From contig NC_088781.1 of the NCBI RefSeq assembly GCF_958450345.1, positions 114,903,431 to 114,967,430 of the forward strand: a DNA stretch of 64,000 nucleotides, written 5' to 3'. The translations under genes were made by a program, and so were the position numbers. This document shows, piece by piece, positions 23,339 through 34,439 of the stretch; position 1 is the first letter of the stretch, and every line of letters starts with the position of its first letter. This DNA is from Calliphora vicina. Taxonomy: Eukaryota > Arthropoda > Insecta > Diptera > Calliphoridae. The notes below the pieces were generated by a model. That model saw only the letters and a list, made by a program, of their open reading frames with translations. It did not search any database and was not told the origin of the DNA.

Positions 23339-24421
23339 CGCATAAAGGTACAGATATGAAAATTGGACCATAGGTTTCCCTCTCTATTAAGAAGGGATTT
23401 TTTAAATTCGAAGGTTTAGGGGATATAATCGGTAACCCTAAATCTTCTAAGCTGATACAGATACAAATAAAACCTAAAATGCAGCTTCATCTACTTTAAA
23501 ATCTAACAGACAAGTGTTTGGTACTTTTTTGAAATTCGAACCCTTTATGGGAGAAACGGGTAAAAACTATGTTTTTGTACCTTTTTGTAGTTCAGTATCT
23601 TAGAGTGCCCATGATCTTTACCAGACCACGAACATCCAGCATTCAGTCTCATAGCAGAGCCATTTGTATCACCATCAAATCAACTGGTAACACGTTTAGG
23701 ATAGTAAAAAGTGCCTTAGAGGGGGTAGTCCTTATAGCGCCTGTAATCAGTATCGCAATAGTCCTGAGGACTCGTTCCACAGCCTTACGGTGAGTAGCAT
23801 TATCCAAGGCATGCCACCACACCAACTACTAACTAACTCAGTCGTTATTATGTGTTTTCCTGATTCTACATTCATTATTGTAGAAAATTCAAAAAGTACC
23901 ATTTGAAGAACGAAAAAGTACCAAGTGCCCTTTATCCTTCACAAAACTAATTAATTTTTGTTTAATATAATAACAATTATTTAAAATTTTATAAAAATTT
24001 GCTTAATAATTTCGAATAAAACTTATTTTCCTACTTTTAACCCTTAAATATATGAAATTTGTACTTTTACCCCTTAAAAGTACCAAATTTATATTTGGAA
24101 TTTTTTGGTTACCAAATAATACGATTCAAAATTTATATATATTTTGATCGGTTTAAAAGAAATATAGGTAGTCAAAAAGGTACAAAAACATAGTTTTTAC
24201 CCGTTTCTCCCATAAAGGGTTCGAATTTCAAAAAAGTACCAAACACTTGTCTCTTAGATTTTAAAGTAGATGAAGCTGCATTTTAGGTTTTATTTGTATC
24301 TGTATCTGCTTAGAAGATTTAGGGTTACCGATTATATCCCCTAAACCTTCGAATTTAAAAAATCCCTTCTTAATAGAGAGGGAAACCTATGGTCCAATTT
24401 TCATATCTGTACCTTTATGCG
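23339..24421. repeat. Near-perfect inverted repeat, two 249-bp arms
   Basis: The arms are 23339-23587 and 24173-24421, each 249 bp, with only two mismatches that I can find by direct comparison (near 23463 and 23507 in the left arm). The loop is 585 bp. The left arm is part of the minus-strand retrotransposon (up to about 23510) plus a non-coding AAAGTACC-type stretch; the right arm repeats all of it in opposite orientation. Transcription through the region would give a long stem. Confidence 0.92.
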
Positions 24422-24429
24422 TTTTTGTT

Positions 24430-25620
24430 TGTATATATAGATAGTTATGGTAGCAATTTTGGTAAATATTAATGATGTATAAATGCAATTTTTTGGTTGG
24501 TTTCAACCTCTTTAAGATATCTTTCGAATTAGCATTGAATCTCCTTTGAAACTGCAAAAGGTTAAACTACGTTTTTATAGTTTAACTACATTATTGATTT
24601 AAGTTTTTAATTTATTTTCAAAATTCTAATACATATACATTTCTTGCCCTCAAAAACACTACAACTTTAATCCCTCAACCTACCACTTTAATCTCTAATA
24701 ATACAAAATAAAAACACTCCTCTCCTAAAGTAGGGTATGTTGAACAAAAAAAATATGCACATAAAACTAGAATTGTTTACAAAATTAGATAGAAAATATT
24801 TGTAACAAAATAACGCAGAGGGTGGAGTACAGATACAATTGCAAATGATAGTAAACAAAATAAACAATTGCAATGAATTTAAGTGTACTGCACAGTCACT
24901 GTTTACAGTATTCTATTCCTTTTTATACATTCTATATGCACGAGCATAAACAACCAGACAATAGTGTCTGCAATAAATAGTTAAACACTAAAGGAACAAA
25001 ACGAAAAAAAACAACAACTACAAAAACTAAATGCGCCAGGATTGTTAGTAAACAGAGACAAACGTTCAATTTACGTGCACTTATTTTTGCAAATTGCATG
25101 CGGTCATCCATAAATACCTCATACTCAAATAGATGATACTCACCCAAAATACTCATCCTTTGAAATATACTGGTTTGTTTGTGGGTTTTTGAATTTTTTT
25201 TATGTTATACACAAAGATATCTATGGAAGTAAGTATTAGGTACATATACAAATAAGTACAAAAACACGTACCCTATTTGAAGTTCTGATAACAACAGTAA
25301 AAATCTGGGACACTATGGGCTGAAATTTATTGTAGCGGGTTTAAATTTAATTACATTTATAAGAATAACTACTTAATATAGTTTACTAGTATCTACAGTA
25401 TGTAGAAACAATCGTTAAAAACCAGTATGAAATTCGTTGAAAATATAGTTTTCTCTAACATATGAATGTAAATATCATTCGCTAAATTGATTAGCAACAG
25501 TTTATCAAATATTTCTAAATTTGACTCCCAAAGCAGCTGTGTTATTTGTGTACTATTTGTATAGGTTTCTTCAAAAGGATCAAATCTGGACAGTCAGACT
25601 TTATTCGGATTTACAGTATT
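24430..25620. other. AT-rich intronic DNA, no element recognised
   Basis: Short open frames on the minus strand (24688-24873, 24932-25156) lack any known motif. No inverted termini or arrays seen. Confidence 0.45.
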
Positions 25621-25627
25621 TGATCAC

Positions 25628-25700
25628 TTAACCCATTAACGCCTGCCCGATTCCGTTGTCCGACTTTGACAGCATTTAAAGTATTAGTATTTTATTTTAT
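25628..25700. mobile_element. Left end of a TTAA (piggyBac-like) element
   Basis: TTAACCCATTAACGCCTGCC followed by ATTCCGTTGTCCGA matches the left end of the 2-kb element at 47524 (CCCATTAATGCCTGACC...ATCCGTTGTCCGA). The matching right end was not found, so the element is truncated or its end has decayed. Confidence 0.5.
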
Positions 25701-26614
25701 CTGTTACACCTCATCTCGTGAAGTTGTCACGAATGTACAATATAAGTATAATACAATCAGTTTTTCTACAAAAAATCTCTCATTTGTGTAAATATTTAAA
25801 TACCAACGACATGAATTCAGAAATTTTTCTCAGGTAAGTAGACTCACCCTGATGAGTATACGTTTTTGAATTATTTGACTATAAGTAATGAAGAGGATTT
25901 TCTGGATTTCCATTTCTCTAATTTTCTAGAGCCACTTATGTTCAGATTTTTTTGAATTCGTAACAATTTTTGACCCCCTGATTCCCTACAAAGACAAGAC
26001 CCTATATTATAACCAATTCATATAAATCTTGTGCGCAAAATACCTTTCAGAATTTTGATGAAATTTCGATAAAATTTGGTACAATAGTTCTTGATCAAAA
26101 TTCACGATTTCACATAAAATCCATACAATATCCTCTTAGAATAAGGAGTTAAGTAAATGTAACTTGGCATAATGATTTGATTCTAAAATATATAAATTTT
26201 TTCAGTTTGTATTTAGTTTTTTTGGAACATTTGGTCTGCTTAATCTGAACTTTGAAGATACTTTGAAGCTAGAACTTACAATCTCTTCAATAATATCTTT
26301 CTATAGTTCCGTATTGAACGTGTAGTTAGAATTTAATATTCTATAGTATGTCCAGTTTTATTTCTACTGTAGTTTGAATTTATGTGTGCTGGTGTATGAA
26401 GCTTTCGGTCTCCTTAATCTAATAATAGAAGAACTTTAGATCTCTTTACATCTCTTTAGATCTCCTTAATCATGAATTTCTAATTAATCGTATCGTTTTC
26501 ATATTCTACAGTTTAATGAAGTAGTGGAAGTGGTTAAGCTATTCTTTAAGTAACATCGGATATGTTTTTCATATTATTATTTTGATGCAACTGGTGTTTC
26601 TCAATTATAGATAC
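25701..26614. other. AT-rich intronic DNA, possibly interior of the TTAA element
   Basis: Nothing recognised beyond the left terminus at 25632; a right end could not be placed. Confidence 0.35.
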
Positions 26615-26765
26615 ATGATAGTAATAAGTCTAAAATTTTCATGGGAATATTTCTATACTATAGGAAAGCCAGATGAATCTTATTAAAAAAAAATATTTGT
26701 GGTGGATAAATAAACACAGATTTCTCAATGTAACTTAAACAGCATCTGTACCATTTGAAAGGCCT
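26615..26765. repeat. Dispersed non-coding repeat, copy 2
   Basis: Homologous in block order to 4490-4630 (AGTAATAAGTCTA, AAAAATATTTG, ACACAGATTTCTCA, TACCATTTGAAAGGCC). It abuts the RT relic at 26760. Confidence 0.5.
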
Positions 26766-27310
26766 CATTTTATTCTTTCTAACTCGCCTGAGAAACTATA
26801 AATCTGTTGATGGCTTATAAGTGCAGAGTGGTTTACTTTGATGGGTTTACTTGATGAGCCCTTATGAAGTATAGAAAAATAGGCGCTTTGAAGTTCTGTA
26901 ATTAGCTTAGTGATCTTCTCTATGGAACTCCTTTGCATCTTAGAGCTTCCCATATCTCATAATCAAAAGCACGTTTGGAGTCTACGAAAACTAAATAAAG
27001 AGGTAAGCGCCATTCGACCGAATGTTCAATAATTACCCTCAAGCTATTGATATGACTTGGCTAAAGCCCGCTTATTCTTGTCTTAGTTGTGGTTCAATGA
27101 TGGTTAAAATGCGATTATTAAAAGAGTTATACCCTTCCAGTTGGAGCACTCTTGCAAGTTCCGTTTTTTGTGTTGCAAGTCTGATTATAAGGCCTTCTCT
27201 TAAATCATCAGAATTTTTCATTTCCGTTTCACTTCTTCTAATTATTTCGAGGATTGCTAAAAGATTACCTGATCAGAAAAAAGATGAGTAGATTTGAGCC
27301 AAAATTTGAA
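26760..27310 (-). pseudogene. Non-LTR reverse transcriptase relic
   Basis: The minus strand reads, with stops and frameshifts, LQECSNWKGITLL near 27130-27170 (the N-W-R-G-I-T-L-L RT motif also seen at 28700), then an F-D-S-K-R-A-F-D-like string near 26970 and MGSSKMQRSSIEKITKLITE (an L-R-x-K-G-V-P-x-K-I-x-x-L-I-like block). It matches the same RT segment as the element at 27850-29080 and is more decayed. Confidence 0.6.
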
Positions 27311-27849
27311 GACAGCGTATTTTTTTCTATGCAAATGGGCGGTCTATCTTTGAATCACATTGAGTACATTTGAAAAATATAAAAATATAAGCATAAACAA
27401 CGTTAAGGATGAAAGCGACACTTCCTTAAAGAATTAAGAGTAAATAATTTTCATAGACTTTTGTCTATCTTAAAAAACATACTGATACTTGTTCAAATAT
27501 TTGACCCTAAAAATTATTAAAACTGAATTTTCCATCACTGTTCTTTACTTTCATTTTTTTAAAAATATCGCAGCTGAATTTTCACCCAGGTCCATATAAA
27601 ATCATGATAGCTCTTTCTGAATATCTCATAAATTTGCTGAAAACATTTCTTTGGGCAAAGAACAAAATACTTCAAATACAATTAAGAACTCATAGCCTTT
27701 CAGTTCTGTTGATAAACTGTTGATTTTGTCCTGCTAAAACATGACTAATTTAGTGAGAAATTAAAGAGGTTTCAATTGCAATACTCTAAATGGTTTAAAT
27801 AAAATTTATATTCATTAAGTATAATTTTTTATATATATTTCTTTCCCAT

Positions 27850-29080
27850 ACTGACAAGGAGGAGCATAGGGCCTTCACAAGATATTTCCATTTTATTTTG
27901 CCATTCATGCTTCTAGCGCTTCTACGTCTACCAGCAGTATTAGCCCATCTACCTCTTCTGCGACTACCTTGAAGATTCTAATCAAGAGCTGAGCGTGCGA
28001 TATCATCATGGGGCTTTTCTTAGGGTATGGTTAATCTGCAACCACTTGCGGCATCAGATTTGTAATGATATTGGCTCCTGGTACGTGGCCGACCATAAAA
28101 CCGTGATGGCATTCGTTCAGAAGATGCGTATCATTTTTTCTAAGCAGCGGTTGATAAAGGCTGGCAACGCCTGCAGTTCATTGATGGCTGAATTCCATGT
28201 CTCGCAGACATATAAAACCACCGATTTAAATATCTTAATATTGGTGTTTATTTGATATATGTGGATCTCGGCATCAAGTACGATTAAACAGCAATGGAGG
28301 TCGGATGTATCCTTGCGTACACCTTTCTCCACTGGAATTTGGCCACATTCGGTAGGTGGCGCCGTCCTACAAAATTTTGATGAGACGGAGAATTTCACTC
28401 GAGACTTCTTTGAATTCTAGTGATCTCAAGATTACATTGTTTTTCATAGAGTCAAACACTTTCTCGAAGTCTATAAAGCACAGGTAGATCGTTGTGCGCT
28501 ATTCGACGGATTGATCCACTATTATGCGAATTGTGTTTACTTGGATGACTCATGATCAGTTCGCTCTAAAACAATCCTTATCGTTCTTAAGACTAGGTGA
28601 CACATGGTCTGATAATCGCTTATTTATGATATGCGCTACTATTTTATTCACCATGCTTAATAACGTGATTCCTCTCCAATTCTTGCAATCAAAGAGGTTG
28701 CCTTTCTTTGGCAGCAGAGTTATAATCCTCTCCGTGAGTTCAGTCGCCATCCCATAAATACGATATGTGCGAATGCACATGCGAATGCGCTTAGTATACA
28801 TTCGGCTTTCAATAGCACTAGAGGTATGTTGTCAGAACCGGTTGCTTTATTGGACTTCAGGCATGAAATGATATTTCGGATATATTCGGTTGTGCGGTTT
28901 CAAATTGATTGTCCTCTTGGTATTGAAGGTAGGAGCATATACTTGCTGTCGTTGTTTGGGGTGGTGCAGAGTGAAGTTTTGATTAGTATGCTCCCCTATC
29001 TTAATCTGTATTTCATTCGACGTAGTCATCATCACCGTTGCTATCCAATAAAGGTTTGGTGGTAGAGAATGTGGAGTTCA
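27850..29080 (-). mobile_element. Non-LTR retrotransposon relic (RT core to C-terminus)
   Basis: In order on the minus strand: ELTERIITLLPKKGNLFDCK with NWRGITLLSMVNKIVAHIIN (RT blocks 1-2, 28680-28760), VDQSVE and LCFIDFEKVFDSM (RT motif A with its catalytic Asp, near 28460), then a gap, then KIFKSVVLYVCETWNSAINE (the L-L-Y-G-C-E-T-W block after the RT, near 28220) and FINRCLEKMIRIF. A decayed D-D-I-A-R-S-A-L-D-W-N-x-Q-G-like tail lies near 27940-28010. The YADD region is missing, so the copy is deleted internally. Endonuclease-type LINE; clade not assigned. Confidence 0.75.
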
Positions 29081-29425
29081 TAAACATAATTGTTATGAGT
29101 TAAAATATTGTAAGTGTTAGCTCCTGAATCACATTAATCTCATAGATATGCCATAAAACCAATAGCCACTTTAATTTTTTCAGAACTAACCCATAGTGCA
29201 CTACCTACTTATATAGCAAAATATACAATATACATGTTAAAACTGTTTTATTTTTTTTGAAACCTGTAATATTGCAACTAGAGCAAATATTGTAAATACT
29301 ACAACACATACAAACTCCTACTTGCAAATGAATACCCCCACATAGATACGAGAATACAATTGTATTAAACAAAAAACTATAGAAAAGAAGAAAAAAAAAA
29401 AAACACAAATGTAAAACAAACTTAC

Positions 29426-29571
29426 CTTCGTTCGTCGTAATTGCCTTTTTCCTTTATACCAGGTTATAATGGCATTTGGTCTAGAACCGGTTGATTCACA
29501 TGTAACTTCATATCGTCTATCAGCCACCATCGAGTTAGGCGGGTCAATTATTTTCACTTCAAGCGGTTTTA
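29426..29571 (-). CDS. Sidestep-family Ig receptor, internal exon D (first half of Ig3)
   Basis: The acceptor AG is at 29573-29572 and the donor GTAAG at 29425-29421. The exon is 146 bp; it completes the split Leu codon from exon C and ends at a codon boundary (phase 0). It encodes K-P-L-E-V-K-I-I-D-P-P-N-S-M-V-A-D-R-R-Y-E-V-T-C, the strand A/B region with the first Ig3 cysteine. It continues with ESTGSRP and the core tryptophan in ITWYKGKRQLRRTK. The S-R-P-x-A-x-I-x-W motif after the cysteine is characteristic of the middle Ig domains of Sidestep/Nectin-like proteins. The flanking introns are about 9.3 kb (5') and 16.9 kb (3'). Confidence 0.88.
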
Positions 29572-29575
29572 CTGT

Positions 29576-30344
29576 AAATACATTAAGGGTTTTCTTTATT
29601 GTTCTTGTTGTGTTTTAATTTTTTGTTTTTTTTTGTATTTTTATTGTTGTTGTTATTAAGTTTTTCCTGTGTAGCATAAATAAATTGTATTATAGACTTG
29701 TTTTTTGTTTGTTTTTTTTTACATACAATTGTTTTGTATTTCAAAATGTCTAGGTGTTTATTTCCCTTAGAGTTGTTGAATGCAAGCAAAAAAGGAGGCA
29801 AAAAATTGGCAACATTTAGCAAACATTTTTATATTTCCATTCCATTCTATTCTATTTTATATTTCTCTTTCAATTTCTGTTCAATTTGCATGTGTTAAAA
29901 GTAGGAGTTTTGTGTTAAAATACACATGTTGTCGGAAACTGAAAGAAAAACAACCCTTCTGAATACTTTTCAAATTAATTTTCCATGTCTGTTAAGTGCC
30001 TTAAGTTAATAGACAAATTACTTTAGTTTTATTAATGTTGTAATTTATGTTTGCGTGGCAGAAGTGTGTAGTCGGAATGTGGATGAGTGTGTTTTTGGAG
30101 CAAGAATATGTATTAAGGTGTAATTAAGCTGAAAATCATCAGTTGAAGTTCTAGGAAGGTTTGGCGTATTAATTAACTTTTGGCTTGATAAAGTAATAAA
30201 TCAAAATTGTAATTTAATTATCAGCAAGTTTGGTTCATTGGAATGGTGGATGTTACGATTCATCATTATTATTTTGATTTCCTAGATAAAGAAGCTGATC
30301 TTTTTTAAATGCTAAAACTATTGGATTCACAGCATATGGCATAT
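29576..30344. other. Intronic DNA, no element recognised
   Basis: T/G- and A-rich runs next to the exon D acceptor, including a GTT-repeat stretch at about 29600-29660. No coding or TE signal. Confidence 0.45.
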
Positions 30345-31115
30345 CATTTGAACGCGGTTTTTGTCTTTAATAACTTATATGGCGTTTTGAAGGTTACACT
30401 CTCTTAGTTATTGCTTAGTTATTGTCTAATTTTGTACCAACAAAGCGTCATATGCAAGAAGTTTTTCTTTACTTTCTTAATTTGAAAAGAAGTGCCGCCC
30501 AGGCCAACCAAAAAAGTTTGAAGACAACGAATTGGAGCCATTACTCCATGAAGATTGTTTCGAAACTCTATAAGAGCTTGAAAAATCATTGTAAGCTACT
30601 CAAGCAGCAACTCCAAAACGTTTGAGAGACGGGATCCATCCAAAGCAGGGAAATTGGGTACCAGTTTAAGTCGAGTGACCTTGAAAGACGATTTTAAATG
30701 TCCGATATGCTACTGAAAGCTATAAAACAAATGTTTGAACCGGATCATTACTGGCGATGAAAGACGGATCCATTACGATAACCCAAAGCTTAAGAGGTCA
30801 AATATGAAGTCTGTCCAAATAGCCGAATCGACACCAAAGCCAAATATCCATAGCCCTAAGGTAATTCGCTATATTAGTTGGGAGAAAAAGGGTTTTATAA
30901 ATTATGAAGTGAGCATTGGCAGAAAAACTCCCGGAATATGCGGCTAGACATGGAATTGTAATATTCCGTCATGACAACGCTCGGCCTCATGTTGTAGTAT
31001 AGGAAATTGGATAGATTCATTGTTGGCCTCAAAAGATTAGCAGTTCTTTTGGCTCGGAATCCATATGTTGAAAAAAATATGGTCGTAGCTAACAATGGCC
31101 TATAATTTGAATACA
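30345..31115 (+). mobile_element. Mariner transposon relic, copy 2
   Basis: Frames at 30422-30625 (FVPTKRHMQEVFLYFLNLKR) and 30735-30947 (IITGDERRIHYDNPKLKRSN, then TPKPNIHSPKV) give the N-terminal HTH start and the catalytic D-E-x-W-I-x-Y-D-N-P-K-R-K block. About 0.3 kb between them that encodes the linker and first catalytic region is deleted compared with a full mariner. It is the same family as the copy at 2076, by the shared N-terminus. Confidence 0.75.
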
Positions 31116-32484
31116 TTTTTATTGTACATTTGTATGAGGGCTAGATGAAATTATGATCCGATGTTGCCCATTTTCAACACCAATAAGCTAGATCTTCAAT
31201 AAGCTAGATAATTTTAGAATCTTATGAACAACCAGAAGATATGTAATAAACTGGGCCTGCGAAAAATATTTGTATGTGTTACAAACTGATAGACAAAATC
31301 AATATACTTCCCTTTTTTATGGTGGGTATTAAAAAAATCCGGCGTGAATACCCCACTATTCAGAATTATCGAATTGATAGAAAACTTAAGTTTGAAAGGA
31401 CTTAAAACAAATATTTATAAAGTTCGATGGTTTTCATTGTTTTCTTTATTATAAAACTGCTTTGACCACTTCCTTTAAATACATTAATAATACTCTTAGC
31501 TCAATATAGAATCCTCCATTTACATTTATTGGTTTTTCTTTTATAAACTCCTGGGTCTTCTTGTAACCAAATACATTTCAAATCAATTTCTTTGATACAC
31601 CCACACAATAATTATCATTCCATACATTCCAAAAATAAAGTATCCATTGAGAAACTTTAAGTTCCATAATCAAAATCTATTTAAATATTATTGTACACTG
31701 CACATGCTGTTTGTATACTTATAATGTAAAACTCCCTCAGGACTTATTAGTTAAACAGTTTTTCTATACGAAATTGTAGGAAAAAAAAGGAAATCAACAT
31801 AAAAGTTAAACTCATGAATTACTAACGTAAAAATATTAAAAATACGAACGTAAAAATAATAATAAAAAAAATCTTTATGAACCATAAATTCATAGAGTAT
31901 TAAGTCAAAAGTTTTTTTTTGGGAAAAAAGCTGATGTACTACTTTCTGATTGTTAAAATAATAAAAAGAATAACAAATGGAGCAGACATGGAATAATGAA
32001 CATGCTATAATCTGAGGAAGTTCGTATTTAAAATTTGTTTGAACGTTCTTCTCAACTGTCTAAGGAGAAAAAAACATTAGAGAAATCTTTAATATATGGA
32101 AACATATGTATGTATATCGATTTTTGTGGTACTTTTCATCAATAGAAATTAACTATAGTGTCCTCAATTTTGACCCAGTATACCAAGATTTTTTCCCGAG
32201 GGAGTGTATATTGAAAACTAAAATAATTTGTTATCCAAAAACATGGGCTTCATTCTAAAGGCAGAATCAATAAAAATTAAAAAAAAAATATAAATTTAAA
32301 TCTAAAATAAAAAAAATACATAAAATTGCATATCAAGAAACAAGTGATACGATCCTCCCGACCTATTGCTGATATATTGATGTATCAATCATGAATGGAA
32401 GTTATTTGGGGGCTTCGGAAACTTGATTTCAACAGACATATGAAAATGGCTATGGACTTAGCAATATATACATAATATATACAC
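31116..32484. other. AT-rich intronic DNA with one repeat fragment
   Basis: Apart from the block near 32345-32460 shared with 3956-4120 (GGAAGTTATTTGGGGGCT... GATTTCAACA), I see nothing that can be assigned. Confidence 0.4.
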
Positions 32485-34216
32485 TAGGGTGGCCCGTAAT
32501 AAACGAAAGTTGGATTTTGGCCATTCTCACCCCCCAGTTTGGTGAACATTGCACGATGGGGCCAATGACAGGTTTTGAGGCAAAAAGTCCTTTTTTCAAG
32601 TCAACCATTTAAAAATAATAATAACGGAATTTTATATTTAACACTTTGAAACACTCAAATATTAAAAAATCAAAGTCAGGTGCAAACTCATGGCGACATG
32701 CCGAGCTGCCAAAGTTGCCAAGTTTTGATTTGCTACATTTTCCGACATTCAATCATAATGAAACAACAAAGGAATTTTAGTCGTCAAACATAAACTTTTA
32801 AGATTATAAAAATTTTGTAAAATGGAAAACACTTGTAAAGGTATGTTAATTAAAATGTTATTCAACATTTCAAAAAAAAGTAAGATGTAGTAAATAATTT
32901 TTTGTGTCAACTTGTGTTGTCTTTTTTATGAAGTTTTTGCTGTCGTCCATATATTCTTTGGAATAGAACTTTGTTTATCCGAGCGTATCCGTGAAAAAAT
33001 GTATGTGCGGGGAAAGGTAATAATGTGTACTATAATTTTTTGGAAAAACCATCTGCCGCCATTTGCCGCTGTTTATAAAAATTTATTTCCAGATACCGTA
33101 TAACTTAAAAATTTTGATATTTATACCCTAAACCTCCATAGTGGGGAGGATATATTGAGTTAGTGCTGATGTTTATAACGAGCAAAACTATTGTTCCAAC
33201 ACCCACCTTATGGTGTACTAATCTGCTCAGGATTACTTTCTGAGTCGATTAAGCGATGTCCGTCCGTCCGCCTGTCCTTCTGTCAATGTAAACCTTGTAA
33301 TTAAACTACAGGTTGCAATTTTAAAGATAATATGACAAAATTTGGTACAAGCATTTCTCTTGTCCCAGGGACAAAGCCTATTGTATTTGGTTGGACTCGG
33401 TCCATTATTTATCCTAGCCCACATACGATTGCCCTATCTGAAAATAGTTAAGCTCTCATAAAAATCTTAGTTATATAGATATCCAAACCAAAGTTCACCA
33501 TAAATAAGTTTTATATAAGCCGAAATCGCACAACCAAATTTTGTGACGATCGGTCCTTAATTAGTCATAGCTCCCATATATGGCCCACTTCCGAAAATCA
33601 CTTTATCCAGCGTATATCTCTTAAAAATGTGGGTATTCCATTAAAATTAAATACAAATAAGTTCTATGGATACAAAATTCATATCACCAAATTTTATAAC
33701 GATCGGTCCATAATTAGTCATAGCTCCCATATAAGGCCCACTTCCAAAAATCATTTTAACGAGCATAGATTTCTTACAGATGTTCGTATTAAAATAAAAT
33801 TCAACACAGATAAGTTTCATATACACAGAAAACATGCCACCTAATTTTAGGGCGATTTGTCCATAACTAATGATAGATCCTAGCTTAATTTCCGCCTATC
33901 GCCATGCATATATTTCCTGTCACTAGAGGTGGGTGTGGCAGTAGGCGGATTGACTTGAAATGATTACTAAAGTCTTTGGTGAACATTTATGCGACCTAAT
34001 TGAAAGTCAGAAACTTATTATTTGCCAGTGATCTTCATCCGCAGTTGCACTTTAATCCACCTACTGGAAATAGGCGTGGCACTGCCCGATAGACTTCAAT
34101 TTTTTACTGAATATTTAAAAGCTTATTATTATCATCTGTATGAAGTTTTAAAGATCTAGCTGTTTCCTGTGATTTATTGCCTCAAAACTGGTCGTTGGCC
34201 CCATCGTGCATTGGTA
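32485..34216. mobile_element. Long-TIR element (TAGGGTGGCCC left end) with a nested repeat
   Basis: The left block GCACGATGGGGCCAATGACA GGTTTTGAGGC (32551-32581) is inverted at the right as GCCTCAAAACTGGTCGTTGG CCCCATCGTGC (about 34180-34210). The left terminus TAGGGTGGCCCGTAATAAAC is hAT-like; the corresponding right terminus beyond 34216 has decayed, so neither the TSD nor the exact right end can be fixed. Inside, from about 33120 to 34150, lies a TATACCC-type dispersed repeat with a tandem section. Confidence 0.6.
33540..33900. repeat. 153-bp direct repeat units
   Basis: AACGATCGGTCCxTAATTAGTCATAGC TCCCATAT recurs at 33548, 33701 and (degenerate) 33854, a period of 153 bp. Each unit also contains GGCCCACTTCC-AAAATCA and AAATTCA-ATAAGTT. 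It is part of the nested dispersed repeat; not coding. Confidence 0.75.
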
Positions 34217-34439
34217 AAAAAAATCATCCTGAAAAAAATTTAGGTAAAACCATGATATAAAAAAATACAAGGTAGTTTCATTTTCTCTTTATGTCAGCCT
34301 TATTAAGCATTTGGCAATAAAGGAGATTTGAAGTTTGTGTATAAAATAAAGCTACCATATTCATAAAAATTAATCCCATTTTTGCCTTTTGAAGTAAAGA
34401 TACTTCAAACATAAATAAAATAATACAATACATATTGTA

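Larger units (their letters stand above)
21120..23830 (-). mobile_element. Non-LTR retrotransposon relic (RT end, RNase H, 3' tail), minus strand, split by a hAT-like element
   Basis: From 5' to 3' on the minus strand: an RT thumb block (ITGAISTTPSKALFTILNVL, 23690-23760); a PFFDRHFHIKIPNRDSWQ segment; then, across the hAT insertion, TDDSK...GGCFFIENYG...TALQAEVTAIKRAS, an RNase H core with its D and E residues; IWVPGHDGNQGNCIADELAK (RNase H H/D block); and a C-terminal CRSCHNEEEDETVSHLFCQC zinc-knuckle-like motif. The 3' part has CTCACTTGGGTCCATT and ends in CCTAACCTAACCTAG. A 58-bp direct duplication at 21458-21573 shifts the frame. It is the same family as the plus-strand copy. Confidence 0.8.

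Noticed and set aside
28524..29065. Plus-strand open frames of 77 and 79 residues
   Set aside because: They are antisense to the reverse transcriptase relic that reads on the minus strand.
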